A stretch of DNA of 47,030 nucleotides, taken from SHYG01 sp041485445. Lineage in GTDB: Bacteria > Chloroflexota > Dehalococcoidia > Lucifugimonadales > UBA3495. Position numbers and translations under genes: made by a program. The notes below the pieces were generated by a model, which did not search any database, was not told the origin of the DNA, and was given only the letters and a program-made list of their open reading frames with translations. Shown piece by piece: positions 14,318 through 22,927 of this stretch. The number at the start of each line of letters is the position of its first letter. The stretch's first letter is position 1. The stretch is taken from positions 1 to 47,030 of the forward strand of contig JBGPJN010000002.1 in the NCBI GenBank assembly GCA_041485445.1, given 5' to 3'.

Positions 14318-16281
14318 TGCAGATGCACGGCGGCGGCGGGGGCATGGGCTTCGGCATCAGCGGCTCCGCGGAGCGCACCGGCGGGGCGGGCTCGGCGGTC
14401 AAGGTTGCCGACGACGAGATCCTGGGCAAGGCCTACGACCATAGTGTCACCATGCGCCTGGCCCGGTACGTGTTGCCTTTCAAGAAGTGGGCGCTCATCA
14501 CCCTGGTGGCGGTGGTGCTGTACACCGGCGCCACGGTAACCTTCCCGCTGCTGGTCAAGTGGGCCATTGACTCCTACATCAAGCCCGGGGTGACCGCGGG
14601 CCAGGTCGCGGGCCTCCACAAGGTGGCGCTGATCTTCCTGGCGGTGGCCCTGGTCCACTACGGCTCCAACTTCGTGCAGGCGGCGTCCATCTCCAAGGTG
14701 GGCCAGGGTGTGCTCTACACCATGCGCACCCAGATGTTCAACCACCTGCAAACCCTCTCGCTGTCCTTCTTCCGGCGCACGGAGGTCGGCCGCATCATGT
14801 CCCGGATGCAGAACGACATCCTCCAGCTCCAGGAAACCTTCGAGATCATGGTGATGACCCTGGCCGACATCCTGAGCCTGGGGGGCATCGTCGTCATGAT
14901 GGTCATCCTGGACTGGAAGCTGGCGCTGATCACCTTCAGCGTCATCCCGGTGCTGTTCTTCCTCATGGCCTACTGGCAGCGGTTTGCCCGGCGCTCCTTC
15001 CTGCGCATCCGGCGGGCCATCGCCCTGGTCAACGGCGCACTGCAGGAGAACATCGCCGGCGTACGGGTGGTGCAGAGCCTGAACCGGCAGAAGCGCAACC
15101 TGGAGCAGTTTGACGCGTTGAACCGGGAGCACCGGGACGCCAACATTCACGCCACCCTCTTTGCCGGCGGGGTGCAGCCGCTGGTGGAGCTGCTTACGGG
15201 AACCTCCACCGCCCTGGTCATCGTCGTCGGCGGCTGGTGGGTGGTCAACGGGTCGTTGCAGGTGGGGGTGCTGGTGGCCTTCGTGCTGTTCATCCAGCGG
15301 TTCTTCGACCCCATCCGCAACCTGACCATGCAGTACACCCAGCTCCAGCGGTCCATGGCTTCCGGGGTACGCATCTTTGAGCTGCTGGACGTACAGCCCG
15401 AGGTGACGGACCAACCCGGCGCCCCGGCCATGCCGCCCGTTCAAGGCCACATCAAGTTTGAGGACGTGGACTTTGCCTACAAGCCGGGCGTGCCGGTGCT
15501 GCAGAATGTGAACATTGACGTGCGGCCGGGGGAGACGGTGGCCCTGGTGGGCCCCACTGGCGCGGGCAAGACCACCACCGTGGCGCTGGTTAGCCGCTTC
15601 TATGACGTGACCAGCGGCCGCATCACCATTGACGGCCATGACGTGCGCGACGTGACCCGAGCCTCCCTGGTGGGCCAGATGAGCATGGTGCTGCAGGAGC
15701 CGTTCCTGATCTCCGCCACGGTGAAGGAGAACATCCGCTACTCCCACACCGAGGCCACCGACGAGAAAGTGGTGGAGGCGGCCAAGGCGGTGGGGGCCCA
15801 CGACTTCATCATGCGCCTGGAGCAGGGCTACGACACCATGCTGCGGGAGCGGGGCAGCAACCTGAGCATCGGCCAGCGGCAGCTCATCAGCTTTGCCCGG
15901 GCCATCGTGGCCGACCCGCGCATCCTCATACTGGACGAGGCCACCGCCAACGTGGACACCTACACCGAGATGCTGATCCAGGAGGCCCTGAAGCGCATCC
16001 TGGTGGGACGCACCTCCCTGGTCATCGCCCACCGGCTGTCCACCATCCGCAACGCCGACCGCATCGTGGTGCTGGACCACGGGCGGGTGATTGAGCAGGG
16101 CAACCACTGGGAGCTGTTGCGCCTGGGCGGTCTCTACGCCCACCTCTACTCCATGAACTACGGCGACGAGGGCGTGGCGGCGGAGCTGTCCCGCAACGGG
16201 ACTGGCCCGGTGTCGCCGGAGATGTCCCGCAACGGCGGGAGCCCCGGCGCGGTGGCGCCCAGCCCGGCGGTGGGTGACTGA
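14317..16281 (+). CDS. ABC exporter half-transporter, catalytic-site subunit
   Basis: A 654-residue fused permease-ATPase, partner of the preceding gene, to which it is translationally coupled (overlap of one base, GGAGGGA upstream). A Gly-rich N-terminal tail (about 1-50) precedes six membrane helices. The ATPase domain has Walker A GPTGAGKTTT (about 410), Q-loop MVLQEPFLI, an altered signature LSIGQRQLI (Gly to Ile), Walker B ILILDEATA with the catalytic Glu, and the H-loop VIAHRLS. The altered signature here faces the degenerate Walker B of the partner, so both defects fall in the same composite site, the usual heterodimer pattern. The C-terminal tail after 610 is low-complexity and contains two SRNG repeats. 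Confidence 0.93.
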   Translation: MQMHGGGGGMGFGISGSAERTGGAGSAVKVADDEILGKAYDHSVTMRLARYVLPFKKWALITLVAVVLYTGATVTFPLLVKWAIDSYIKPGVTAGQVAGLHKVALIFLAVALVHYGSNFVQAASISKVGQGVLYTMRTQMFNHLQTLSLSFFRRTEVGRIMSRMQNDILQLQETFEIMVMTLADILSLGGIVVMMVILDWKLALITFSVIPVLFFLMAYWQRFARRSFLRIRRAIALVNGALQENIAGVRVVQSLNRQKRNLEQFDALNREHRDANIHATLFAGGVQPLVELLTGTSTALVIVVGGWWVVNGSLQVGVLVAFVLFIQRFFDPIRNLTMQYTQLQRSMASGVRIFELLDVQPEVTDQPGAPAMPPVQGHIKFEDVDFAYKPGVPVLQNVNIDVRPGETVALVGPTGAGKTTTVALVSRFYDVTSGRITIDGHDVRDVTRASLVGQMSMVLQEPFLISATVKENIRYSHTEATDEKVVEAAKAVGAHDFIMRLEQGYDTMLRERGSNLSIGQRQLISFARAIVADPRILILDEATANVDTYTEMLIQEALKRILVGRTSLVIAHRLSTIRNADRIVVLDHGRVIEQGNHWELLRLGGLYAHLYSMNYGDEGVAAELSRNGTGPVSPEMSRNGGSPGAVAPSPAVGD

Positions 16282-16332
16282 AGCATATCCTGAGAAGCAG
16301 TCTCAGAACTTGGTAAGATCATCGGCCACAAT

Positions 16333-16361
16333 GTAGGGGCGGGTTTTAAACCCGCCCCTAC
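16333..16361. terminator. Bidirectional terminator-like palindrome
   Basis: A 14-bp near-continuous palindrome (GTAGGGGCGGGTTT at 16333-16346 with its exact complement at 16348-16361) lies between the converging exporter operon (ends 16281) and the Opp operon (ends 16392). The T4/A3 centre and GC-rich stem could stop transcription from both sides. It may also be a member of a dispersed repeat. Confidence 0.55.
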
Positions 16362-16391
16362 ACGTTGCCCCAAATCCGGCCCGCCACCCCC

Positions 16392-17378
16392 TCAGTACAG
16401 GTGGCAGGACACCTCGTGGTCCGGCTTCAACTCCTTCAGCATCGGCAGCTCCTGGGAGCAGCGGTCCATCACGAAGGGGCAGCGCGGGTGGAAGGCGCAC
16501 CCGGAGGGCGGGTTCAAGGGCGAGGGGATCTCGCCGCTCAGCACAATGTCCTCTCGCTGGATGTCCGGGTGGCTGGGCAGCGCCGCGGAGATGAGGGCCT
16601 TGGTGTAGGGGTGCATGGGGTTGTTGAACAGCTCCCGGGTGGGCGCCTGCTCCACAATCTTCCCCAGGTACATCACCCCCACGTTGTGGCTCATGTACCG
16701 CACCGTCGCCAGGTTGTGGGCGATGAGCAGGTAGGCCACGCCGTAGCGCTCCTGCAGATCGCGCAGCAGGTTCATGATCTGGGCGCGGATGGACACGTCC
16801 AGGGCCGACACCGGCTCGTCCAGGACGATGAGCTTGGGTTGCAGCGACAGCGCCCGGGCGATGGCGATGCGCTGGCGCTGCCCGCCGCTGAATTCATGGG
16901 GGTAGTAGTCCCCCTGGAAGCTGTGCAGGCCCACCTCCTCCAGCAGGGACTCCAGCTTCTCCTTGGCCTCCCCCTTGTCCAGCTTCTGGTTGGTCAGCAG
17001 CGGCTCCAGGATGATGGACCCCACCCGCATGCGGGGGTTCAGGGAGCTCCAGGGGTCCTGGAACACCGCCTGGACCGAGGCCCGGTACTCCCGGTACTCC
17101 TCCGAGCGAAACCCCGCCAGGTCTTTCCCCTGGAACTTGATAATACCGGAAGTGGGCTTCTCCACCTGCAGTATCATCTTGGCGGTGGTGGTCTTGCCGC
17201 ACCCCGATTCTCCCACCAGGCTGTACGTCTCACCCTGCTTGATCTTGAAGGAGATACCGTCCACCGCCTTGACGTGGCCGATGGTCTTCCGCATCACCAC
17301 CCCCCGGGAGACCGGGAAGTACTTCTGACACTTTTCCACCGAGATGACCGCCTCGGTGGCTGCTCCATTCTGACTCAT
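16392..17378 (-). CDS. oppF: Oligopeptide/dipeptide ABC importer ATP-binding protein (OppF/DppF type)
   Basis: One of two ATPases that power the importer encoded upstream. The 328-residue protein has Walker A GESGCGKTTT, signature SGGQRQRIAIARAL, Walker B LIVLDEPVSALD and the C-terminal OppF-type extension with a Cys-containing motif (CAFHPRCPFVMDRC) found in this family. The ATG at 17378 overlaps the oppD-type stop (ATGA), which decides the start and suggests translational coupling; the frame is open further upstream but inside oppD. It is the last gene of the operon, followed by the palindrome at 16333. Confidence 0.95.
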   Translation of the reverse strand: MSQNGAATEAVISVEKCQKYFPVSRGVVMRKTIGHVKAVDGISFKIKQGETYSLVGESGCGKTTTAKMILQVEKPTSGIIKFQGKDLAGFRSEEYREYRASVQAVFQDPWSSLNPRMRVGSIILEPLLTNQKLDKGEAKEKLESLLEEVGLHSFQGDYYPHEFSGGQRQRIAIARALSLQPKLIVLDEPVSALDVSIRAQIMNLLRDLQERYGVAYLLIAHNLATVRYMSHNVGVMYLGKIVEQAPTRELFNNPMHPYTKALISAALPSHPDIQREDIVLSGEIPSPLNPPSGCAFHPRCPFVMDRCSQELPMLKELKPDHEVSCHLY

Positions 17379-18346
17379 ACCAACTTCCAGCAGTGGGCAT
17401 AGTGGCCTTCGCCCACCGTCACCGGCGTAGGATACTCGTGCAGGCACCGTTCAAAGGCATAGGGGCATCGCGGGGCGAAGGGGCAGCCCGGGGGCAGCTT
17501 GTCCAGGGCGGGAGGCTGTCCTTCAATGGCGTACAGCTTGTCCACCTCTTCGTCCACGTTGGGCACCGAGCGCATCAGCGCTTCCGTGTAGGGGTGGGAT
17601 GGCTTGTTAAACAGGTCCCGCACCGGCGCCAGCTCCACCATCTTCCCCGCATACATCACCGCCACCCGGTCGCACATCTTGGCCACAATGCCAAAGTCGT
17701 GGGTGATGAAGATGATGGACAGCCCGGTTTCCTTCTGAATCTCCTTGAGTAGCATCAGGTACTGATATTGGATGGTAGCGTCCAAAGAGGTGGTGGCCTC
17801 GTCGGCGATGAGCACTTTGGGGGATCCCGCCATGGCAATGGCCCCCACCACCCGCTGCCGCATGCCGCCGCTCATCTGGTGGGGATAGTTGCCCATGCGG
17901 TTTTCGGGTGAAGCGATCTTCACCTTGGACAGCAGCTCCACCGCCCGCTCCTTCAGTCCGCGGCCGAGCCCTTCGTCCCGCATCCGCAGGGTTTCAATGA
18001 GCTGGTTGCCCACGGTATACACGGGGTTAAGGGATGTCATGGGGTCCTGCAAGATCATGCAGATCTTGCGTCCCCGGATATGCTGCATCTCATTAGCGGA
18101 CTTTTGCAGCAGGTCCTCCCCCTCCAGCAGCACCTTGCCACCTACCGTTTTCCCCGCGGGCTTGGGCACCAGCCCCATGATGGACAGGGCGGTCATGCTC
18201 TTGCCGCTGCCCGACTCCCCCACTATACCCAGCGTTTCCCCGGGCAGCAGGGAAAAGCTCACCCCGTCCACCGCCTTCACCACGCCGGTGCGGGTGAAGA
18301 AATAGGTCCTCAGGTCCTGAACTTCCAGAACCGGCGCTTGGGCCAA
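17375..18346 (-). CDS. oppD: Oligopeptide/dipeptide ABC importer ATP-binding protein (OppD/DppD type)
   Basis: Second ATPase of the importer, 323 residues, with Walker A GESGSGKSMT, signature MSGGMRQRVVGAIAMA, Walker B VLIADEATTSLD, H-loop FITHDFG and the C-terminal CPFAPRCPYAFERC motif of the Opp/Dpp family. The start is TTG at 18346, supported by AGGAGGGAG five bases upstream. It lies 23 bases after the permease gene and overlaps the next gene by four bases. Confidence 0.95.
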   Translation of the reverse strand: MAQAPVLEVQDLRTYFFTRTGVVKAVDGVSFSLLPGETLGIVGESGSGKSMTALSIMGLVPKPAGKTVGGKVLLEGEDLLQKSANEMQHIRGRKICMILQDPMTSLNPVYTVGNQLIETLRMRDEGLGRGLKERAVELLSKVKIASPENRMGNYPHQMSGGMRQRVVGAIAMAGSPKVLIADEATTSLDATIQYQYLMLLKEIQKETGLSIIFITHDFGIVAKMCDRVAVMYAGKMVELAPVRDLFNKPSHPYTEALMRSVPNVDEEVDKLYAIEGQPPALDKLPPGCPFAPRCPYAFERCLHEYPTPVTVGEGHYAHCWKLV

Positions 18347-18369
18347 AGTATCTCCCTCCTATACGCCGG

Positions 18370-19293
18370 CTAGGCTCGCCGAAGCTTGGGGTCCATAGTG
18401 TCGCGCATCCAGTCGCCGAAGAAGTTGAACGCCAGCACCACGATGGTGATGGACAAACCGGGCAGCAGGGACAACCACCACACGTCGACGATGACGGTGC
18501 GTCCCTCGGCCACCATAATGCCCCAGGCCGGTTCACCGGGGGGCAGCCCCAGCCCCAGGAAGCTCAGGGAGGCCTCCAGCAGGATCACCTGGCCGATCTG
18601 CAGGCTGGTGATGACCAACAGGGTGTTGACGATGTTGGGGAAGATGTGCCGGGCCATGATCATGAAGGGGGATACCCCGGCGATCTTGGCCTGGGTGATG
18701 AAGTCCAACTCCTTGATGCTGAGCACGTCGCCCCGGATCATGCGGGCGAACCGAGCCCAGACGGTGAGCAACACCGCCAGCACGATGTTCTGTATGCCAG
18801 CTCCCAAGAGCACCACGATGATCATGGCCACCAGGATCGTGGGAAATCCCAGCGCGGCGTCGGCGATGCGCATAATCAGCGCATCAACCCACCCGCCGCG
18901 GTACCCGGCCATCAGGCCTAGCGCGGTGCCTGCCACCATGCCGGTGCCCAGCGCCACCAGGCTGATGAACACGCTGGTGCGGGCCCCGTAAATCAGGCGG
19001 CTCAGCATGTCGCGGCCCATGACGTCGGTGCCCAGGGGATGGTTCCAGCTCCAGTTGGCGTCTTCCCCGCCCCAAAATGCGCTGATAATCGCCGGCGACA
19101 TGCGTGATTCCAGCATGTTGATCTCCACCGGATCGTGGGGCGCCAACACGTTGGCAAAGGCGGCGCAGGTAACCAGTACCGACACAATGGAGATAGATAC
19201 CCAAGGCAGCTTTAGCCTGCGGCTTCGGCTCCTCAGTTGCCTGAGCCATCCAGCCCTTGAAGCGGTAGTTGCGACGCTGGTTACGGTAGCCAT
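18370..19293 (-). CDS. oppC: Peptide-type ABC importer permease (OppC/DppC type)
   Basis: Inner-membrane permease of 307 residues with about six helices. A first helix (about 30-52) is followed by the extracytoplasmic segment HPLGTDVMGRDMLSRLIYGARTS, the hallmark of OppC/DppC N-terminal regions. The EAA cytoplasmic loop lies near residue 205 (ELDFITQAKIAGVSPFMIMARHIFPNI) and contacts the ATPases. ATG follows GGAGG. The gene sits 21 bases downstream of oppB. Confidence 0.95.
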   Translation of the reverse strand: MATVTSVATTASRAGWLRQLRSRSRRLKLPWVSISIVSVLVTCAAFANVLAPHDPVEINMLESRMSPAIISAFWGGEDANWSWNHPLGTDVMGRDMLSRLIYGARTSVFISLVALGTGMVAGTALGLMAGYRGGWVDALIMRIADAALGFPTILVAMIIVVLLGAGIQNIVLAVLLTVWARFARMIRGDVLSIKELDFITQAKIAGVSPFMIMARHIFPNIVNTLLVITSLQIGQVILLEASLSFLGLGLPPGEPAWGIMVAEGRTVIVDVWWLSLLPGLSITIVVLAFNFFGDWMRDTMDPKLRRA

Positions 19294-19314
19294 AGCATCC
19301 TCCGCGCTGAGTAT

Positions 19315-20232
19315 TTAATCGTATCTGATTCTGGGGTTAACATAAGCGTACAGGATGTCCACCACCAGGGCGGAGACAATGTAGAAGAGCCCGGCCGCCA
19401 GCACGGTGGCCTGCACTATGGGGAAATCCCGGGTCTGAATCCCCTGGAGCATGAGGCGCCCGATGCCGGGCCAGGCAAACACCACCTCCACCGCCACCGA
19501 GCCGTTGAGCAACCCGGCCAGGGTCAATCCCGAGAAGGTCAGCAGGGGGATGATGGCGTTCTTGAGGGCGTGCTTGAAGATGACCAGCCGCTCCGCCAGC
19601 CCCTTGACCCGGGCGAACTTGACGTACTCGCTGTCCAGCACTTCCAGCATGCTGGAGCGGCCCAGGCGCACCATGCCGGCCATGGCGGCCCAGCCCAGCA
19701 CGAAGGAGGGCAGCACAAAGTGGTCCAAGCCCCCGCGGCCGAAGGTAGGCAGCCAGCCCAGGATCGCCCCGAAAAGCAGGATTAGCATGATGGCGATCCA
19801 AAAACTGGGGCTGGCGATGCCCAGTACCGCAAAAAACTTGGCGAAGAGGTCAATGGGCGTGTCGCGTTTCACCGCGGAGAGGATGCCCAGGGGGATTCCC
19901 ACCACTAGGGCTATGGTGAAGGCCGCGGAGGCTAGCTGCAAGGTGGCGGGGAACCGCTCCAGCAGAACTTCCCGGGCCGAGCGGCCCAGGATGTGGGACT
20001 TGCCAAAGTCGGCCCGCAGCACGTCGCCCATGAAGGAGATGTATTGAATGTGCAGGGGGCGGTCCAGCCCCAGGTTCTTCTTGAGCTGCTCGTACTCGGT
20101 ACGGCCAGCCTCGGACCCCAGGAGGTACTGGGCCGGGTCCCCAGTGAGGTGTACGCTGAGAAAGATGGCCAGGCTCAGGATCCACAGGGTGAACAACGCC
20201 TGAAACACGCGAAACAAGATGTATCGCTGCAT
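19315..20232 (-). CDS. oppB: Peptide-type ABC importer permease (OppB/DppB type)
   Basis: Partner permease of 305 residues. It opens RYILFRVFQALFTLWILSL, has the family segment LGLDRPLHIQYISFMGDVLRADFGKS in the first loop, and the EAA loop SEYVKFARVKGLAERLVIFKHALKNA (about 205-230). The ATG at 20232 is chosen over the in-frame GTG at 20238 because GAGG lies five bases before it. It is the first gene of the opp-type operon, with its own promoter about 320 bases upstream, so it can be expressed apart from the two binding proteins. Confidence 0.94.
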   Translation of the reverse strand: MQRYILFRVFQALFTLWILSLAIFLSVHLTGDPAQYLLGSEAGRTEYEQLKKNLGLDRPLHIQYISFMGDVLRADFGKSHILGRSAREVLLERFPATLQLASAAFTIALVVGIPLGILSAVKRDTPIDLFAKFFAVLGIASPSFWIAIMLILLFGAILGWLPTFGRGGLDHFVLPSFVLGWAAMAGMVRLGRSSMLEVLDSEYVKFARVKGLAERLVIFKHALKNAIIPLLTFSGLTLAGLLNGSVAVEVVFAWPGIGRLMLQGIQTRDFPIVQATVLAAGLFYIVSALVVDILYAYVNPRIRYD

Positions 20233-20553
20233 ATCCACCTCATGTGCCGACTGTGCTGGGCCGCTACCCCGACCCTGCTCTCATGGGCAGGGTACCTCTC
20301 GTGGCCGCCGAAACCAACCTGTGGAAACCAATCCCCAAGCGCCGGGACAACTGCGTCCGGCCAGCTACCCATTTTGGTGACGCCGTCACCAAGGGAACGT
20401 CCCTCAGCAGGCGCCTGGATACTAAAAGCGAAGCCACGTCATGCGCCCATCTCTTAGTCAAAAGAGCGCGCTTGCGTGGCCGCCGTTCTGACTCACCGTG
20501 CTATCCGGAACTGGTTAGCACACCTAAGTCAAGTACATCACCGAAGTTAATTG

Positions 20554-20582
20554 ATAGTATCATCTGAGGTCAAACGTGTCAA
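20554..20582 (-). promoter_or_regulatory. Sigma-70 promoter of the opp operon
   Basis: On the minus strand TTGACA (20577-20582), a 17-base spacer and TACTAT (20554-20559). The -35 matches the consensus fully and the -10 differs at two positions. It points at oppB and leaves a leader of about 310 bases. Confidence 0.65.
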
Positions 20583-20595
20583 TCTGGGGGGGAAG

Positions 20596-20639
20596 TTCCG
20601 GCGCAGGCGTGGGCAATCAGCTGGGCGCCTGCGCCGGAA
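20596..20639 (-). terminator. Hairpin after the 20649 binding-protein gene
   Basis: A perfect 14-bp inverted repeat (TTCCGGCGCAGGCG at 20596-20609, its complement at 20626-20639) with a 16-base loop lies ten bases past the stop codon of the binding-protein gene. The trailing minus-strand sequence is C-rich with no T run, so termination may need other factors. Confidence 0.45.
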
Positions 20640-20648
20640 TTCGTCGCG

Positions 20649-22490
20649 CTACTTCAAAACCATGCCGTGAATGTTAGAAGGGAAGAAGGCCAGCGGGTAG
20701 GGTTGCCACTGGACCACCCGCGGGCCCACGGCCCAGGGGATGTTCATGTAGCCGATGCCCAGCTCGTAGGACTCGTCCCTCCCCCGCTTGGCCAGGATGT
20801 TATTCTGCCTCTGCCGCTCCACCGGTTCCACCACGCCCAGGGCCAGACCGGTCAGGTCGAACAGGTCCGGGGTCTGGTGCAGCCGGGCCCCGTGGGTGGG
20901 GCTGCCGTAGGAAGAGAGCCACACGGCCGTCTTGTCCTGGCCGGCCTCATTGTCCCGCCACAGTACCTGGCCGTGGAGGGCGTCGGTCAGGGTGTCCCGC
21001 TTCAGGGCGGCCTCGTCGCCCACCTTCACCTCCACGTCCAGCCCTAGCTCCTTGCGCCAGAAGTCGGCGGCCAGCTGGGCCGACTCAGGTAGGAAGGGCA
21101 TGGCCGTGGAGACCCAGGTGTTGACCACCAGCTTGCCGAAGCCCTGGCCGTTGGGGTAGCCGGCCTGGGCCAGGAGCTGCTTGGCCTTGGCCACGTCCTG
21201 GGGCCAAACGTCCAGGTCCTTGCTGTAGCCGATGGTGCTGGGTGTGACGTGGGCCCAGCCCTTGGTCTGGAACACCTCCGGGCCGCCAAACAGCTTGTCC
21301 CGGATGATGTTCTTGTCTATGGCGTAGTCCAGGGCCTGGCGCACTTCCTTCTTGTAGCAGGGGTTCGCGGGCTTATAGCAGCCCAGCAGCATCACCCGCA
21401 CGTACAGCCCTTCCGGGCCGAAGACCAGGCGACCGTTGCCCGCTTCCACCTGTTTCTTGGTGGCGAGGCTGGCGGGGGCGATGTCGGCCTCGCCGGCGCG
21501 AATGGCGGCCACGCGGGTGGCCTCCTCCGGCACCAGGCGCAGCTCCAGGTTCTTGAACTTGGGCCGGCGGTCCTCCGGCAAGCCGTTCTTGGTCTGGTAG
21601 TAGTAGTCCTCAAACCGCTCGAAGGCCATCACCTCGGCGGGAACGTGCCGCGTCATGGCGAAGGGGCCGGAGCTGATGGGCTTCTTGTCGTAGGCCTCTT
21701 CCTGGGCGGTATCGTGGACCTTGGGCCGCTTGGGGTTGATGCCGTACCAGTTGCCCGCCGCTTCCGACACGTAGGCCCCGGCGAACCCGGCGTTGGCCTG
21801 GGTGAAGTTCATGCTGACCTGATTGGGTTGGGGCAGGGTGACGCTGCCCACGGTCCTGGCCAGGGCCTGGGCGCTGCTCTGGGTAGCCCGCTCCACCGCG
21901 GAGCCCGACTCGTCCTTGCCCCAGTAATGCATGAAGGTCCACCAAACGTCCTGAGCGGTGATGTTGCTGCCATCGTGGAACTTGCCGCCCTCCCGGATGG
22001 TGAAGAGCCAGGTCTTGCCGTCGGGGGAAACCTCCCATTTGGAGGCGATGCCGGGGATCAGCTCGGTCTTCTCGTTGGTGGCAACGAGGTATCCCTGGAG
22101 AAACCGGGCGAAGTTGTTGCCGCCGCCCACGGCGAAGTTGTAGGTGAACCGCTCGTTGCCCCAGCCGGCAATCATGAAGACCAGCTTGCCGGAGCTTATC
22201 GTCCCGGGGGCGGGGGCCGTGGTGGGCTTGGGCATGGCGGTGGGCGTGGCGGCGCCGGCCGCGGGCGCTGCGGTGGCGGTGGCCGCCGCGGGCGTGCCGG
22301 CGCCACGGGTTGGGGCTGGGGCTGCCGCCGTGGGGCCGGCGGTGGGAGCGGGCGTGGCGGTGGCGGCGGCGCCGCAAGCCACTGCCAGCAGCATCACCAG
22401 GGCCGCCGCTAGGCCGACCATGCCCAGCAAGCCGGTGGAAGTCCGTTGGACCCGCGGGTCAGGCCGCCGTCCCTCTGGCGGAGTTCCCAT
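20649..22490 (-). CDS. ABC transporter substrate-binding lipoprotein (SBP family 5), paralogue A
   Basis: Binding protein for the adjacent Opp/Dpp-type importer, 613 residues. The N-terminal region has a hydrophobic segment and lipobox LAVACG, then a long Ala/Thr/Pro linker (about 45-100) that would hold the binding domain off the membrane. The SBP_bac_5 signature LFTIREGGKFHDGSNITAQDVWWTF follows. The ATG at 22490 is fixed by AGGAGG five bases upstream; the open frame before it has no family similarity. A promoter at 22621 and a hairpin at 20596 bracket it as a single-gene unit. It is clearly a duplicate of the next binding protein: both share RLVPEEATRVAAIRAGEADI-type segments and the ending ELGIGYMNIPWAVGPRV. 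Ligand unknown. Confidence 0.93.
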   Translation of the reverse strand: MGTPPEGRRPDPRVQRTSTGLLGMVGLAAALVMLLAVACGAAATATPAPTAGPTAAAPAPTRGAGTPAAATATAAPAAGAATPTAMPKPTTAPAPGTISSGKLVFMIAGWGNERFTYNFAVGGGNNFARFLQGYLVATNEKTELIPGIASKWEVSPDGKTWLFTIREGGKFHDGSNITAQDVWWTFMHYWGKDESGSAVERATQSSAQALARTVGSVTLPQPNQVSMNFTQANAGFAGAYVSEAAGNWYGINPKRPKVHDTAQEEAYDKKPISSGPFAMTRHVPAEVMAFERFEDYYYQTKNGLPEDRRPKFKNLELRLVPEEATRVAAIRAGEADIAPASLATKKQVEAGNGRLVFGPEGLYVRVMLLGCYKPANPCYKKEVRQALDYAIDKNIIRDKLFGGPEVFQTKGWAHVTPSTIGYSKDLDVWPQDVAKAKQLLAQAGYPNGQGFGKLVVNTWVSTAMPFLPESAQLAADFWRKELGLDVEVKVGDEAALKRDTLTDALHGQVLWRDNEAGQDKTAVWLSSYGSPTHGARLHQTPDLFDLTGLALGVVEPVERQRQNNILAKRGRDESYELGIGYMNIPWAVGPRVVQWQPYPLAFFPSNIHGMVLK

Positions 22491-22620
22491 GTCATCCTCC
22501 TGCTGCGCCGCCCCGTGAACGCAAGAAACCGCTACATGGTTAGGCTGAATGTCACGAATACTTACCATCGTATTGCGGTTTACCTCAAGCTGTGTCGGGT
22601 AGCGCCATAAACTGTGCAGG

Positions 22621-22649
22621 ATGGTAACAAGAGAGGTGGGCATTGTCAA
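22621..22649 (-). promoter_or_regulatory. Sigma-70-type promoter of binding-protein paralogue A
   Basis: Minus strand TTGACA (22644-22649), 17-base spacer, TACCAT (22621-22626). It leaves a leader of about 125 bases before the ATG at 22490. Confidence 0.5.
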
Positions 22650-22836
22650 CGGAAGCGTATCGGCAATGAACTGGAGTCGTAGTGACGGATTGCGGACTTG
22701 GGTTATACCAGAACGTGGCGGGCCAGCGGTGGCGCAGACTGGGGGAAGCGAGAACAGACGTGGCCGTCCTGCGCCGGACCTGGGACAACCCGACGAGTGG
22801 CCCGAAGGGAAGGCCCCAGGCGGGCTAGGAGTGGCC

Positions 22837-22867
22837 AAAAAAGGGGGGAGCCGCGTTGGGCTCCCCC
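22837..22867 (-). terminator. Intrinsic terminator of binding-protein paralogue B
   Basis: On the minus strand a 9-bp stem (22859-22867 with 22844-22852, arms GGGGGAGCC and complement) is followed directly by six T (22837-22842 read in reverse). This is a textbook Rho-independent terminator, 60 bases after the stop codon. Confidence 0.8.
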
Positions 22868-22886
22868 AGTGGGTTTCCGTTGGACT

Positions 22887-22912
22887 GGCCCCCACGGCAC
22901 GCCGTGGGGGCC
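22887..22912. repeat. Perfect 12-bp stem palindrome downstream of paralogue B
   Basis: GGCCCCCACGGC (22887-22898) and its exact complement (22901-22912) with a two-base loop, placed 15 bases past the stop codon of the 22928 gene. It may add to termination or protect the mRNA 3' end. Confidence 0.55.
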
Positions 22913-22927
22913 TTGCCGGAGCAGAGG

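Larger units (their letters stand above)
20233..20648. other. Long leader and promoter region of the opp operon
   Basis: No gene is apparent in this 416-base gap. It holds a near-consensus minus-strand promoter at 20554-20582 and a 14-bp inverted repeat at 20596-20639. The predicted opp mRNA leader is about 310 bases. I see no known riboswitch motif in it. Confidence 0.6.
22491..22927. other. Intergenic region: promoter and terminators, no gene
   Basis: This 437-base gap between the two paralogous binding-protein genes contains a minus-strand promoter (22621-22649) for the downstream gene, and two hairpins (22837-22867, 22887-22912) that end the upstream gene. No supported coding sequence. 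Confidence 0.65.

Noticed and set aside
14236..16143. 635-codon minus-strand ORF opposite the second ABC exporter gene
   Set aside because: Antisense shadow with His/Gln/Gly-rich composition and no domain.
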